Shown here: piece by piece, positions 38,095 through 48,960 of the stretch
How positions within the stretch are numbered: position 1 is the first letter of the stretch
Layout of the letters: each line of letters begins with the position of its first letter
Origin: Planococcus citri
Lineage: Eukaryota; Arthropoda; Insecta; Hemiptera; Pseudococcidae
Length of the DNA: 64,000 nucleotides
Assembly (NCBI RefSeq): GCF_950023065.1
Contig: NC_088678.1
Coordinates: 45,746,580-45,810,579 of the forward strand
Direction: 5' to 3'
Translations under genes and position numbers: made by a program
The notes under the pieces: model-generated
What the model was told of the DNA's origin: nothing
The model's input: the letters and a program-made list of their open reading frames with translations, nothing else
Database searches by the model: none

Positions 38095-38245
38095 GTCACA
38101 GTGAATGATAATAATGATAGCACATGATTGGTTGTTTGACTGGAGAGATAACATTCCACCAATCATATGCATCTATTTCACGTTGCCAACCTATATTTTT
38201 AATGAAAAACTTTCTTAGGGGTACCCGATATTTCTGGCCACCCTG

Positions 38246-38810
38246 TAGAAGCTGATTTTTGATTCTTTTTGAAGTTTTGAACTTTGAACAAAAATTTAAA
38301 AAAAATTTCAAAATGAAAAAATTGAGCGAATTTGAGTCCAAAAAAAAGGCAAAAACGGATTCCGATTTCCTAGGGGAAAATATTATTTTTGGGGACCACT
38401 ACCAAATTACCAATTGAATTTACCACCACCACTCCTAGCGGCAGACGAGCGCACCGCACACAACAGTCCAGCTGATCAGCTGACGGAGCACAAACATGAA
38501 AGTTCAAGTAGAAAGTCAAAAAAAGTAGCATTGTTTACATTTTTTTATCTTTCGCGCCTTCACTCTGAAGTCTGAAGATTTTCGCAAAGAATTTCAATTA
38601 TTAATAATTAATTAATTAATACTTATTTCCAATTGTATTACCATTATAAACTTCGTGACGTGCTGTTTCTGAAACGAATCAACAAAGTACAATCGTTGAA
38701 GGTTTCAAGTTTTAAAACCATGAGCTGAAAGATTACAATAATAATATGAACTTTCAATAATCCATACGGAATTGAAAATCGTTGGTATTTTTCGTACCTA
38801 TGCTGAAAAA
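38246..38810 (+). promoter_or_regulatory. Probable RAD54 promoter and 5' UTR
   Basis: The 565 bp between the MITE and the RAD54 start codon include a GC-richer patch (38430-38500, with cagctgatcagctgac). This is the only place for the promoter unless it lies within the transposons. No TATA box stands out. Confidence 0.4.
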
Positions 38811-41800
38811 ATGGTGGGTACCTTCTATTAGTATACCTTCTTTTGATAATTCCGTAGATCCAACTTTATATATCATTTGGTACAATGATCTTTTTTTACA
38901 TAGCGTCGCAGTCAAGCACCCAGTCGAGTACAGAAAAGAAATTTTGACGAGAAAGATTCTCCACCAGATCCTAAAAAAAGATCTGCAGCGAATGCTTGTA
39001 TGAGAAAGATTAAATCGATTGATGATGTTTTCGACGATGAGCAGAAAGTAGAAACTCCAGTCTCAGCATCTATTCATGTGAGTCATAAATCTGCAGTCCT
39101 TTTGTGTTTCATGTTTTGCCGGTTCCATCATCGCTACGTTTTTTAATTTACAGGAAGAATTAATTCGATCTATACTCTCCAAACCGTTCAAAGTTCCTAT
39201 ACTCAATTATAGCGGCAATGGAGGATCTAGAGCTCTTGGTATTAAGAGAGATGGTGTCCGAAGAGCTTTACACGATCCCACCGAACCCGGTGCATTGGTT
39301 CTGTACACTCCGCCACAACTCAGCGCTCATGATTTATTGAAAATTGATAAGTATGTTTTATTAGCGTAATATTTTTCATTCAACTAGTCCATTAATAAAT
39401 AAAGAGCGTATTTAATTTACAGAGATAAACAATTGGTTCACGTTGTTGTCGATCCGATACTTTCGAATATTTTGAGACCTCATCAAAGAGAAGTATGAAA
39501 ATATTTCAAACCTTATTAGAATTTTACTAAAAATATTACTGAGTAATACATAATTCTTTGCAATTCTTCAGGGAGTACAATTTATGTACGAATGTGTAAC
39601 TGGTCAGAGAATAGAAAACGCTTACGGTTGTATAATGGCTGATGAAATGGGTCTTGGTAAAACTTTACAATGCATCACATTATTATGGACATTGATACGA
39701 CAAGGTCCTGAAGCTAAACCTCTTGTTGATAAAGTTATTATCGTTTGTCCAAGTTCATTAGTAAAAGTAAGTTGATTATTTGGTGTTTAATTTATAATTC
39801 CATCAAACACGCGAATAAACTAAAACATTGCAGAATTGGTGCAATGAAATAACGAAATGGTTGGGAAATCGAACATCGGGTTTACCAATTGATGGCGGAG
39901 GTAGAAATGAAGTCATTAATAAGTTGAATGGTTTCGTTCAGAAAAGATACGGTCGAATCATGCAACCAATTTTGGTCATTTCCTATGAAACGTTTCGAAG
40001 TTACGCAGATATACTACGTAAAGGAGACATCGGTTTGGTATTATGTGATGAAGTGAGTTGAACACATTTTGATGAAAATTGAATAATTTTATGGTTCACG
40101 TACTATTCATAAAATTCCTTTTACAGGGCCATCGTTTGAAAAATTGCGAAAATCAAACATATCAAGCTCTCAGCAGTTTACCAACAAAACGACGAGTTCT
40201 ACTCTCCGGGACGCCTATACAGAATGATCTGTTGGAATATTTCAGTTTAGTTCATTTCGTCAATCAAGGAATTCTAGGAACCGCCGCAGTAATCAATTCT
40301 TCCTATACGTTGTAATTTTAGTTATGATTTAAAAATAGAATACTAACAACAGCTGCATCTCGTAGGAATTTCGAAAGCACTATGAAAATCCTATTTTGAA
40401 AGGACAAGACTCGTGCGCTACTGAAGCTGAACGAAAAAAAGCCGGCGAACGTTTAGAAGAATTGATCTCTTTAGTGAATAAATGTCTCATTCGAAGAACA
40501 TCAACTTTACTGTCGCAGTACCTTCCACCCAAGACGGAGCAAGTTGTTTGCATTAAAATGTCAGCTTTGCAGACTTCGTTATATCAACACTTGATGAAAT
40601 CTGATGCAGTTCGAAGAACCGTCAAAGGTACTCGTATTTATAAAATAGACCCATTGTTTAAAAACTTGGATAGTTTTTTAAAAGTATAATTTATTTTTTA
40701 TAGGATCAGAAAACAAGGTGTCTTTAACTGCGCTTTCTATGATCACTTCTTTGAAAAAACTATGCAACCATCCAGATCTAGTATGGGAGAAAATGTCATC
40801 AAATTCTGACGGCTTTGAAGGAGCTACAAAATTACTTCCTAATGAATATGCTAGTTGGCAAAAGAAGTAATACTCGTGAAATTTTCCCTATCCGTTCGAC
40901 AAATTACTTACTGATCATTAAAATTGTTATTTTCTTGCAGAAATATTCTGAAAATTGAATTATCGACAAAACTGATGGTGCTGGATTGTATGTTAGCTGT
41001 AATTAAAACAACAACGAATGATAAAATTGTATTAGTTTCCAATTATACGCAAACACTGGACCTATTTGAAAGACTTTGCCGATTGCGTAACTATAATTAC
41101 GTCCGTTTAGATGGTTCTATGACTATTAAAAAAAGAGCGAAGGTAAATGATTAATTTATTTACATTTATTAACAAAAAATACGAAATTAATTCGATTTTT
41201 TTTTCAATTCAGGTGGTCGAATCATTTAATTCATCCCCATCTGAATTTATTTTCATGCTGAGTTCGAAAGCTGGAGGCTGTGGATTGAATTTAATTGGAG
41301 CCAATCGTTTAGTAATGTTTGATCCTGACTGGAATCCAGCCAATGATGATCAAGCTATGGCCAGAGTATGGCGTGATGGACAAAAGAAACCCTGCTTCGT
41401 GTATCGATTCTTGGCGGTAACACCCAGCATATAAAATGACTAGAAACCTCATCTCGATAAATTATTAATATTTTTCATAATCTTAGACCGGAACCATCGA
41501 AGAAAAAATGATGCAACGCCAAGCTCACAAAAAAGCTCTAAGCTCGACAGTCGTAGACTGTGAAGATGATGTAGCCCGGCATTTCAGTTTATCGGAATTG
41601 CGATCGTTGTTCCAATTGGAAGAAAATACCATCAGTGATACTCACGATAAGTAAGTTTTTGTTTCACTTTCAAAATTTTTATTTGCAATTATTAATAAAA
41701 TATTTTGTGTTTTTTTTGTCACAGAATCAAATGTAATCGTTGTGTGAACGGAATACAAACCAAACCACCCCCACCGGACAGTGACTGCACCAATGATCTA

Positions 41801-42055
41801 TCCTGCTGGCATCATTGCTCAGATAAAAGATGGCTGGTTGATCCGATTTTAAAACAGTGCTGGAGTGCTGGAATTTCCTTCGTGTTTTATCAACATTCGT
41901 ACAAATACCACGAAGTAAATTTTTGCTCATTATAAACATTTTCAACGTTAGGTTATTTGAGTAAACTTGATTTTGTTTTACAGAAAACGCAAGCTCTTCA
42001 AAAGGAAAGTAATAAAGAAAACGAAGATTGTAACGGTATTGAAGAAGATGCGTGA
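38811..42055 (+). CDS. RAD54: DNA repair and recombination protein RAD54
   Basis: Fourteen coding exons: 38811-38813, 38904-39077, 39154-39350, 39423-39492, 39572-39766, 39834-40052, 40127-40288, 40366-40627, 40704-40866, 40941-41142, 41213-41416, 41487-41650, 41725-41914 and 41984-42055. They total 758 aa; human RAD54L is 747. RAD54 is a SWI2/SNF2-type dsDNA translocase that works with RAD51 in homologous recombination. The N-terminus begins MRRSQAPS, like vertebrate MRRSLAPS. The helicase core shows Walker A DEMGLGKT (Lys178), DEGH (285-288), SGTPIQND (about 313-320), SSKAGGCGLNL (566-576) and QAMARVWRDGQKK (596-608). The C-terminal segment retains the CNRCVNG and SDCTNDL motifs of the family. 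Introns are 70-130 bp and all phases match. An AATAAA lies at 42223-42228. The start codon is alone in its exon, and an out-of-frame ATG lies 11 bp upstream (38800). Confidence 0.96.
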
Positions 42056-44398
42056 ATATTCAACTAAGATGACTAATTTTAATGTTTTTAATTATCTATT
42101 ATTTCTTATTGTGTGAATTTAGAATAGTTTTTGTTCGTAACTTCTGAAGATTTTTTTTAATACAAAGTTACCTGTATGATGATTCTCGTGAACCCATTAA
42201 TTTATGTTTTAAGGAGCTAAGTAATAAATTTTGTGATGAATTTTTTATCAAGTTGAAAGTTTTATTCTAATAATTTACTTCTTGGCTTTTTTGCAAACAA
42301 TTATGTGAGTAAGGATTTCGACTGAAATAGGCGCCTTTTTATTATAATGTCAGTTTTAATGATTAAAAATATACTTGACTTGTGAAGGATTTAAAAAAAA
42401 AAAAAAAATGAAAAACCAAAAACTCATATTGAGACGTAATGAATATTGAGAAAAACATTTGAGAAAAAAATAAAAATCAAGTGGTATTTCCGGACAAAGT
42501 CATGATATGTTTTTGAATAATATCAAATGGATTAATAAATTTTATTAATTGTTCAAAATATGTAATAATTAATATGGCATTTCATTAAAATGGGCATTTG
42601 ATGATTCGAGTATCATATCATTTATCAAACACAACACATGAAAATTGAAAATATGAAATGGAGAAGCAGAATCTTATTTTTTTACGTTTTTCTGACGGGC
42701 TTCCTCCAGCTTGAAAGTACATATATTTTTGTTGAATAGAAAAATTTTGCGTTGCGTGAAATTTTATTTTTGAAAAAATTGTGATGATGGTGAATGATTC
42801 ATTCGCGACTGAAACAACCTCATTGGTTGCGCATTGTTGCCAGTCGTGTGACCCTATTTAGAAATGAAAACGAGAATTTCTCTCTGCGTTTTCTTGCACA
42901 CTCGCAGTAGGTTCCAACAAACATCTTTAACCCTTGCAATGAATTGAATCTCAAAATGCAATTCATAGTACGAGAAAAATCATTTCCATCGTCAAAATGA
43001 AAATTATCAATTTTTTGGATAAGAAAATTATATTTTAAAATAAAAATTCTCGATAATCTTTGCGCAATTTCGACACTTACCTACCAAACAATAAACTGAA
43101 ACACCACAACAATTTGCATTCAATTAACTTAATCCACTTTTTTTCCACACTTATGGAGTTGCTGACCAGCTATAAAAATATTATAAACAATTCAGAAAAA
43201 AACAAAGTCGTACTCGTAATACGAAGATTTTTATTTTCAAAATTGAAATTTTATCAACGTACGAAGGTATTTTTGAAAACTGGTAATAACAACATTATTT
43301 ATCAACCTAACGAGTTCGAAACTTGAAAAAGACATAATTGAACAATTCAAAATCGTTCCAAAACCATATGAAATTTCAAAAGTGAAATCTTCAATTCAAA
43401 AAACCTATGGAAAAGAAACCAAAAAATACCGCGTCAATATGCGAGGTAAAATCTATCTTCAGATCCTGGCAACATTGCGGCCAACTAGGCGAACCTCGTC
43501 TTGTTTCATCATACGCAAGCATCCATCTAATAATTTATAATTCAATTTTATATTTATTATATCGAGTGAATTCGCGCAAATCATATCCAGAAACTCCTTA
43601 ATTGCTAATTAAAAAGATAACCCGTGTAATCTACCGCACCTTTAAAACCTCGGATATCGCGTATTTATTAGTGATTTAGTAGAATCAAAACAGCATTTTC
43701 TGCTTTTAAATTCAACACTAAACGGTAATAATGGCGCCCGAAAATTAGCGCTAATACATTGCCACCTAGCAACGATAATCTTACTAGAAGGTTTAGTAAC
43801 ATTTAAGTAAATAAGTAGGTAAAGAAAAAAAATCAAAACCGAAGCATATTTACGTCGAAAACATCACCGCTAAACTTAAAACTAAATTCAGCGTTTCTTT
43901 TCACACGCAAATGAAAAGTAAAAACTTTGAAATTAAAAAAAAAAAAAAAAAAGATGGCGTACTGTAAACTTAGTAATAATGTAAGGAATAATTTCCTATG
44001 CAATTGGCTTATTAACGCTTGAGATTATTTTCAAAATTTTGATTAGAAGTAACAATATTATGTATAACGGCGTAAATGTGCTACGATATTCGATAATTTT
44101 ATTTTTTGCATGTAGATATCTAAGTACGGAATACGTAGGTATATGTATATTTTTTCCATTATTTAGGCCTTGTACAGAACGTCATCGATGTCGTACCCGA
44201 GTGTGTACTTGATAATATTTGTTTTTATATTCGATAGGTTAACGTTGTTGTGAAAATGCGTTAAAATTATCGAGTGTAATTTTAATTCTTTTAATCTTCA
44301 TTGAGAGAAAAAATTAAGGTGTTTCCCCCCTCGCCCTCGTAAAAGTTGAGTTTTCACCCAAGTGTCGAATGCAATGCAACGCAGACGTGAGTGCCGAG
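42056..44398. other. RAD54 3' UTR and intergenic DNA
   Basis: This includes the RAD54 poly(A) signal at 42223-42228 and poly-A tracts (42391-42408, 43936-43952). The open frames at 43060-43326, 43407-43601 and 43642-43836 show no domain, signal or splice support. No repeat with clear ends was found before the element at 44399. Confidence 0.4.
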
Positions 44399-44814
44399 TA
44401 GTGGTGTTGATATATCGATATCTTAAACGATATATCGATATGAGATCCAATATCGACATATCGATATGAAAAATCAATATCGACGATATATCGTATTGTC
44501 AAAAATTGAGGAAAAATGCACGAAAACAGCCAAAAATATGAGTAAAAATTGAAATTAGAAAGAAATTTTTAAAATTTTTTCAAAAAAAAAATTTTCTCAC
44601 TTTTTAAAAAATCTATAAAAAAACGTTTTGTCGTACCAAATTTTTTGCAGTTGTTAATTCGCAATTAAACTTAAATGACTGAGTATACAAATGGGAAAAA
44701 TAGGTACTTTCAAGGCAATATTGAAGATATCGATATATCGTCGATATATCGATATCTGTTGGAAAAATATCGTGATATATCGATATAAAATTTTTCTAAA
44801 TATCAACATCACTA
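44399..44814. mobile_element. hAT-type MITE rich in ATATCGATAT
   Basis: The ends TAGTGGTGTTGATAT (44399-44413) and aatatcaacatcacta (44799-44814) are near-perfect inverted repeats. A perfect 8-bp duplication GTGCCGAG flanks it (44391-44398 and 44815-44822). Both ends of the 416-bp body are filled with TATCGATA-type palindromes; the middle is A-rich. It is non-autonomous. Confidence 0.88.
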
Positions 44815-44822
44815 GTGCCGAG

Positions 44823-47020
44823 TGGAGCGAGAGGAAAAGAGAAGAAAGAGAGGGTTTCATTAAATTCCATTCCGGAACCACTGATGACGTCATCAGCCGA
44901 CCTCGTAATTCTTTCGCTGGGCTTGATATTGCGTCTCATGTCGTTTATTATTCTGGTATCGGCGACCATATCGTTCTCTAACTAATAATGATAGATAAAA
45001 GTTCGAATGAATCGAAGTTACAGCTAATTTTGTACACTAGCATAAAATATCCTCGTTAAATCATTGATTGAAAGAGAAAAGGGTAAAGTATAAATACCAA
45101 ACACTACAATCTTAAACAAGACGATCGCAGTATTTAACGTTTAGTTTAATGTAATTTTAGTGTAAAGAAATTCGTTTCTTAATTTTATTCTGCCCGTTAA
45201 TCGTACTCGTAATAATTTATCAAAAGAGATATCATTTTTGCCATCAAATTCCACGTCATCTAATTAGTAATTTTTCGAGAGAAAAAAAATCGAGTCATAA
45301 TTTTTTGAGCATTGGAAAAAAATGAGCGCATGCACCATAGCGTGGAAATTTCGAAAACTTCGCCTCTATCGGATGAAAGACGAACGTTGATTTTGTTGGT
45401 CACCTTCAAGTGCATTGGCGTGTGTTTTTCCTGCTGCTGTTCGATTCAAACGCCATATTTCTTTGTTCGTATTTTACGTACACATTAATTCTCGACGCTG
45501 AATAGCGAGGTATTGTTTTAAAAAATTTCGAAATTTTCTCAAAACAAATTTTCTTGATTGTACCTAGTAGAAAAGCTAAAACAATTATTCTCCTATTGAT
45601 TACGACGTCGTCGTTGTCGTGTCTAGACACGTTTTGAGAACCACTTTGTAACAAGTTCCTTTTCAACAAACTGGTTTCTTTCCATTTCCTTTTCGTTGGC
45701 TATTGTAATGAATTATGAATACTGAAAAAAAAAAAATGTTAACGTAAACTGCTAGAAATGAAATTCGTAATTTCATCCGAGTCCCTTACGTTAGAATTTA
45801 CAATCGCAATTTGAATATTGAGCTTATAAACTTTCGTCAACTTGGCGTAGCTACAGAAACACTTTATACGCAGCGATCATTTTACACGTACAGGTTTGCC
45901 AATTATTAGATAACGGTTCTTAGATTATTTTTTCAATGGTTTCAGTTTTTTTAATTACCTTTTTTTAGTGTGATTTTTCAAAGTTATACACTTTGGTGTG
46001 ATTTTACTTTACCTTGCCTTCAGGTAAGGCTGAAGCGAAACTTCAATCTACGTAGGTTGGTCTGTACTTTGTATTTGACCTTCATTCAGTACATGACGAG
46101 GTTTGTTTTCTCGTCGATTAGTTTCTTTATTACGATTGACAATTTAAACTTCATGTATTAGAATCGAAGTGCGTATTCGTGTATCGTAATTTCAGCGTAT
46201 GTATGCAATGCATTGTTTATTAATGTAATTGAGAGTATGGCACATTATTGACGTTCTCTCTCGCGCAAAATACTCACATCTCATCTCGTAAAACAGATCG
46301 ATAATGTAGTGAAAAATTACGCGAAATACCTACTCGTAGAATGTAATGTAACAGTTAGCCTAGCTAATAAATGCAACTTCAGGTTGTCAATGTTCATAGA
46401 TGAGTTTAGGCTATCGGTATCAACCCTTTTAGCTTTTACGTTGCATTGAGGAACTTCTCTGTTTTTTTCTGATGCTTGAAAAATTCTGTATTTCTGCAAT
46501 GACTCATACTTATACGTATCTTTGTTTAAGAACGGTCACAAAATTCTCATTGAAATATGTCAACGACCTGCTATTACAGTATAACTGGTTACTTTCACGC
46601 TCGAAGAATCATTTTCATGATGAACTCGTCAGATGAAATTTTTTATGCTGGAATGTTTTCATGGATTAATTTCTTTACTATACCTACCTTGTTTTTTCCA
46701 TCGTGTTAGACCAGATTTGAATTATTTGGTTGGTGTTTCAGGTTCTATTTTTGGGTGGAAATTTAAAATCTCTTTGCTTTCATTTTTTTAAGGGCTGATT
46801 TCGTTCTGCTTTTACAAATTGCATTTGATAATTATTGGAATACAACGCTCAAAACTCTGGCAAAGTATGGTAGCGAGACTTCGAAGCCCTTAAATTTCGT
46901 TTTGTAATTCGTAACCTCGAAACCCCCTGTTAGCTTCTCTTTTGCTTTCTAAATTCTTAGTACCTACTTATATACCTATTTTATTATGCAGGGAGGAGGG
47001 TGTTTTTCCAAATTGGAAAT
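44823..47020. other. Intergenic DNA, no gene seen
   Basis: Moderately AT-rich spacer. Open frames at 45406-45669, 45970-46161 and 46317-46499 have no recognisable protein features. No inverted-repeat element with a target duplication was seen. Confidence 0.35.
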
Positions 47021-47549
47021 CGTCACCCTAATACGTAAAATATCTAACTCCATTTTTGTAAATTGTTCAGGAAATGCGAAAAACAGCATTATCAACTATT
47101 GACGGATGTTACATAGTTAAGGTTATTTATTATACTAAAAAAAAAATTCTGGTAAAATTTTTTTTCACTTGACACCTTTCAAGCCACTCTGAGTGGAGTT
47201 AGATAGTTTTCTCGAATTCAAACGTGGATGGTACACCAATGAATTCACCTGAAGTAATTTTCAACATCGGAAGTTCCATACGAAGTGTTCACCTTTCAAA
47301 TGGTGTTCATAACTCATTTTCATGTAACGTAAAAATGAAACAGTTTCATGTAGCTAAATAAACAGTGCGTTATCTTTTAGTGGAGTTAAATAATTTTCTT
47401 GACTTCGAACGCGAATTGTACACCAATGAATTCGCCTAGAGTAGTTTTTAAGGTCGGAAGTTCCATATGAAGTGTTCACCATTCAGATGGTGTTCATAAC
47501 TCATTTTTGAAAAAAAGTGGAGTTAGATACTTTACGTATTAGGGTGACG
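47021..47549. mobile_element. 529-bp TIR element with internal direct repeats
   Basis: The termini CGTCACCCTAATACGTAAA are inverted at 47021 and 47549, and the match continues through tatctaactcca. Inside, a unit of about 135 bp beginning TGGAGTTAGATA at 47194 is repeated with about 187-bp spacing at 47381; both include tgtacaccaatgaattc-like and gaagtgttcacc motifs. The unit's first bases repeat the inner TIR sequence. The flanks share aaat, but the target duplication is unclear. There is no coding capacity. Confidence 0.7.
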
Positions 47550-48752
47550 AAATATTACGTTAACTAACCAGTCTAAAATGAATTGACAAAATTTGAAGAT
47601 TTTCAATCTCGTTGCTTCATTTTATGATGTATTTTGTGTGGATTCTTGTCTAGGTAAACATGTGTTTCAGCTCGATGAGTCACCTGTGGTAGGGTTAAGG
47701 GGTTCACAAAATGGTGTAATCTGATTTTTTTCAAATGGAAATGTTGAACATGGAAAAAATTGACAAATTCGGTGTCAATTGTGGTCGATGACGTGGTTGT
47801 ATATCTTTCGGTTTCATGATCCGGATGTTTGATGAATTGTGAGCTCCCCCAGTACTACTTTTTGTTGCGATTTTGTAGATTGTCAACGTGTATCGTGTAT
47901 CGGTGTATCTGACTCCGACTCATCTTAAACAAATGGGTTACAACTTACATGTTATCAAAATCTCAATTAAATACTCTAGGGAAGCCCACAATTGATCAGT
48001 CACTTGGTACATAATATTGACAAAAAAAAAAATGTTCTAACCAAAACAGATTTGACCATTTTGAATGAGAAAACTATTAAAAAATCGAATTTTGTATTTT
48101 TAAACCACTGAGAAAAAAATGAGCACCTTCTACCGTTTGGAAATTGTATGCTATTTTTCTCAAAAATCGACTTTTGTGATGAAAAATTTGGAATATTATC
48201 TATTTTTACATTGTAAGAAACAAATCAATTCCAAGTTCAGCTTTCCAATTGTCGCTCAAAATATCTATTTTAAAAAAGAATTTTTGATTAACTATTGAGG
48301 ATGTGTAGTTGACACTTGAATCTAAATCTTATATGAAGGATTTTACACTTTACGGCTTTGTTTCTCTTATTTTTTTTTCTTGACGATTGAGAACGTTTTC
48401 AAATTTTTCATTTCTGACAGTCATACCCAAGCAGAGGGACAGGAGAAGTGAATAAAGAATTTTCCAGGGATGTGAATAATTAATCAACTTTTCCGAAGTA
48501 CCATGATTGATTTGATTCAATTCATGAATGATAATGATCAGTGATCAGCTGATCACGATAGATCGTGTTTCCTCATTTCCACCGCTAGAATCGCTAGTTT
48601 ACGTCAAGAAATTCACGCTAAAAAGTGGAGGGAGGTTGTTTTGTTTTGCAAGTAGGCTTCACCCACAATTTTGATTTGCGATGCGCAATGTCCCATTTTT
48701 TGAATTTATCAGCAATTCTTGCGAAAAATAAGGCAAGTTGAAGTTGTTACTA
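47550..48752. other. Intergenic DNA between two TIR elements
   Basis: AT-rich, with no open frame of note and no recognised repeat. A short palindromic run tgatcagtgatcagctgatcacgat lies at about 48535-48560. Confidence 0.3.
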
Positions 48753-48958
48753 CAGGGTGCTCAGAAACATCGAGTACCCCTAAAAAAGTTTTCTACTAAA
48801 AATACTTCGGTTGGTCACAGTGAATGATAATAATGATAGCACATGATTGGTTGTTGGACTGGAGAGATAACATTCCACCAATCATGTATTTCACGTTGCC
48901 AACCTATATTTTTAATGAAAAACTTTCTTAGGGGTACTCGATATTTCTGGGCACCCTG
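48753..48958 (+). mobile_element. TA-flanked MITE, family A, copy 3 (206 bp)
   Basis: The ends start CAGGGTGCTCAGAAACATCG and finish at the reverse complement of CAGGGTGCCCAGAAATATCG. TA lies at 48751-48752 and 48959-48960. It is in the same orientation as copy 2 and has about 6 bp missing near 48885 relative to copies 1 and 2. Confidence 0.85.
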
Positions 48959-48960
48959 TA

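Larger units (their letters stand above)
36710..38245 (+). mobile_element. TA-flanked MITE, family A, copy 2, split by a nested insertion
   Basis: The termini are CAGGGTGGCCAGAAATATCG (36710) and its reverse complement ending at 38245, with TA at 36708-36709 and 38246-38247. After removing the inserted hAT element and one copy of its 8-bp duplication, 211 bp remain, the same length as copy 1. The interior matches copies 1 and 3. The right end lies about 570 bp before the RAD54 start codon. Confidence 0.88.

Noticed and set aside
38096..38341. 81-codon minus-strand open frame
   Set aside because: Most of it is translated MITE family A; the same peptide can be read from the copy at 14325.
44399..44814. 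Centromere-like or ecdysone/DREF-type TATCGATA regulatory array
   Set aside because: TATCGATA resembles the DRE motif, but the array lies within a MITE bounded by TIRs and an 8-bp duplication, so transposon origin explains it.
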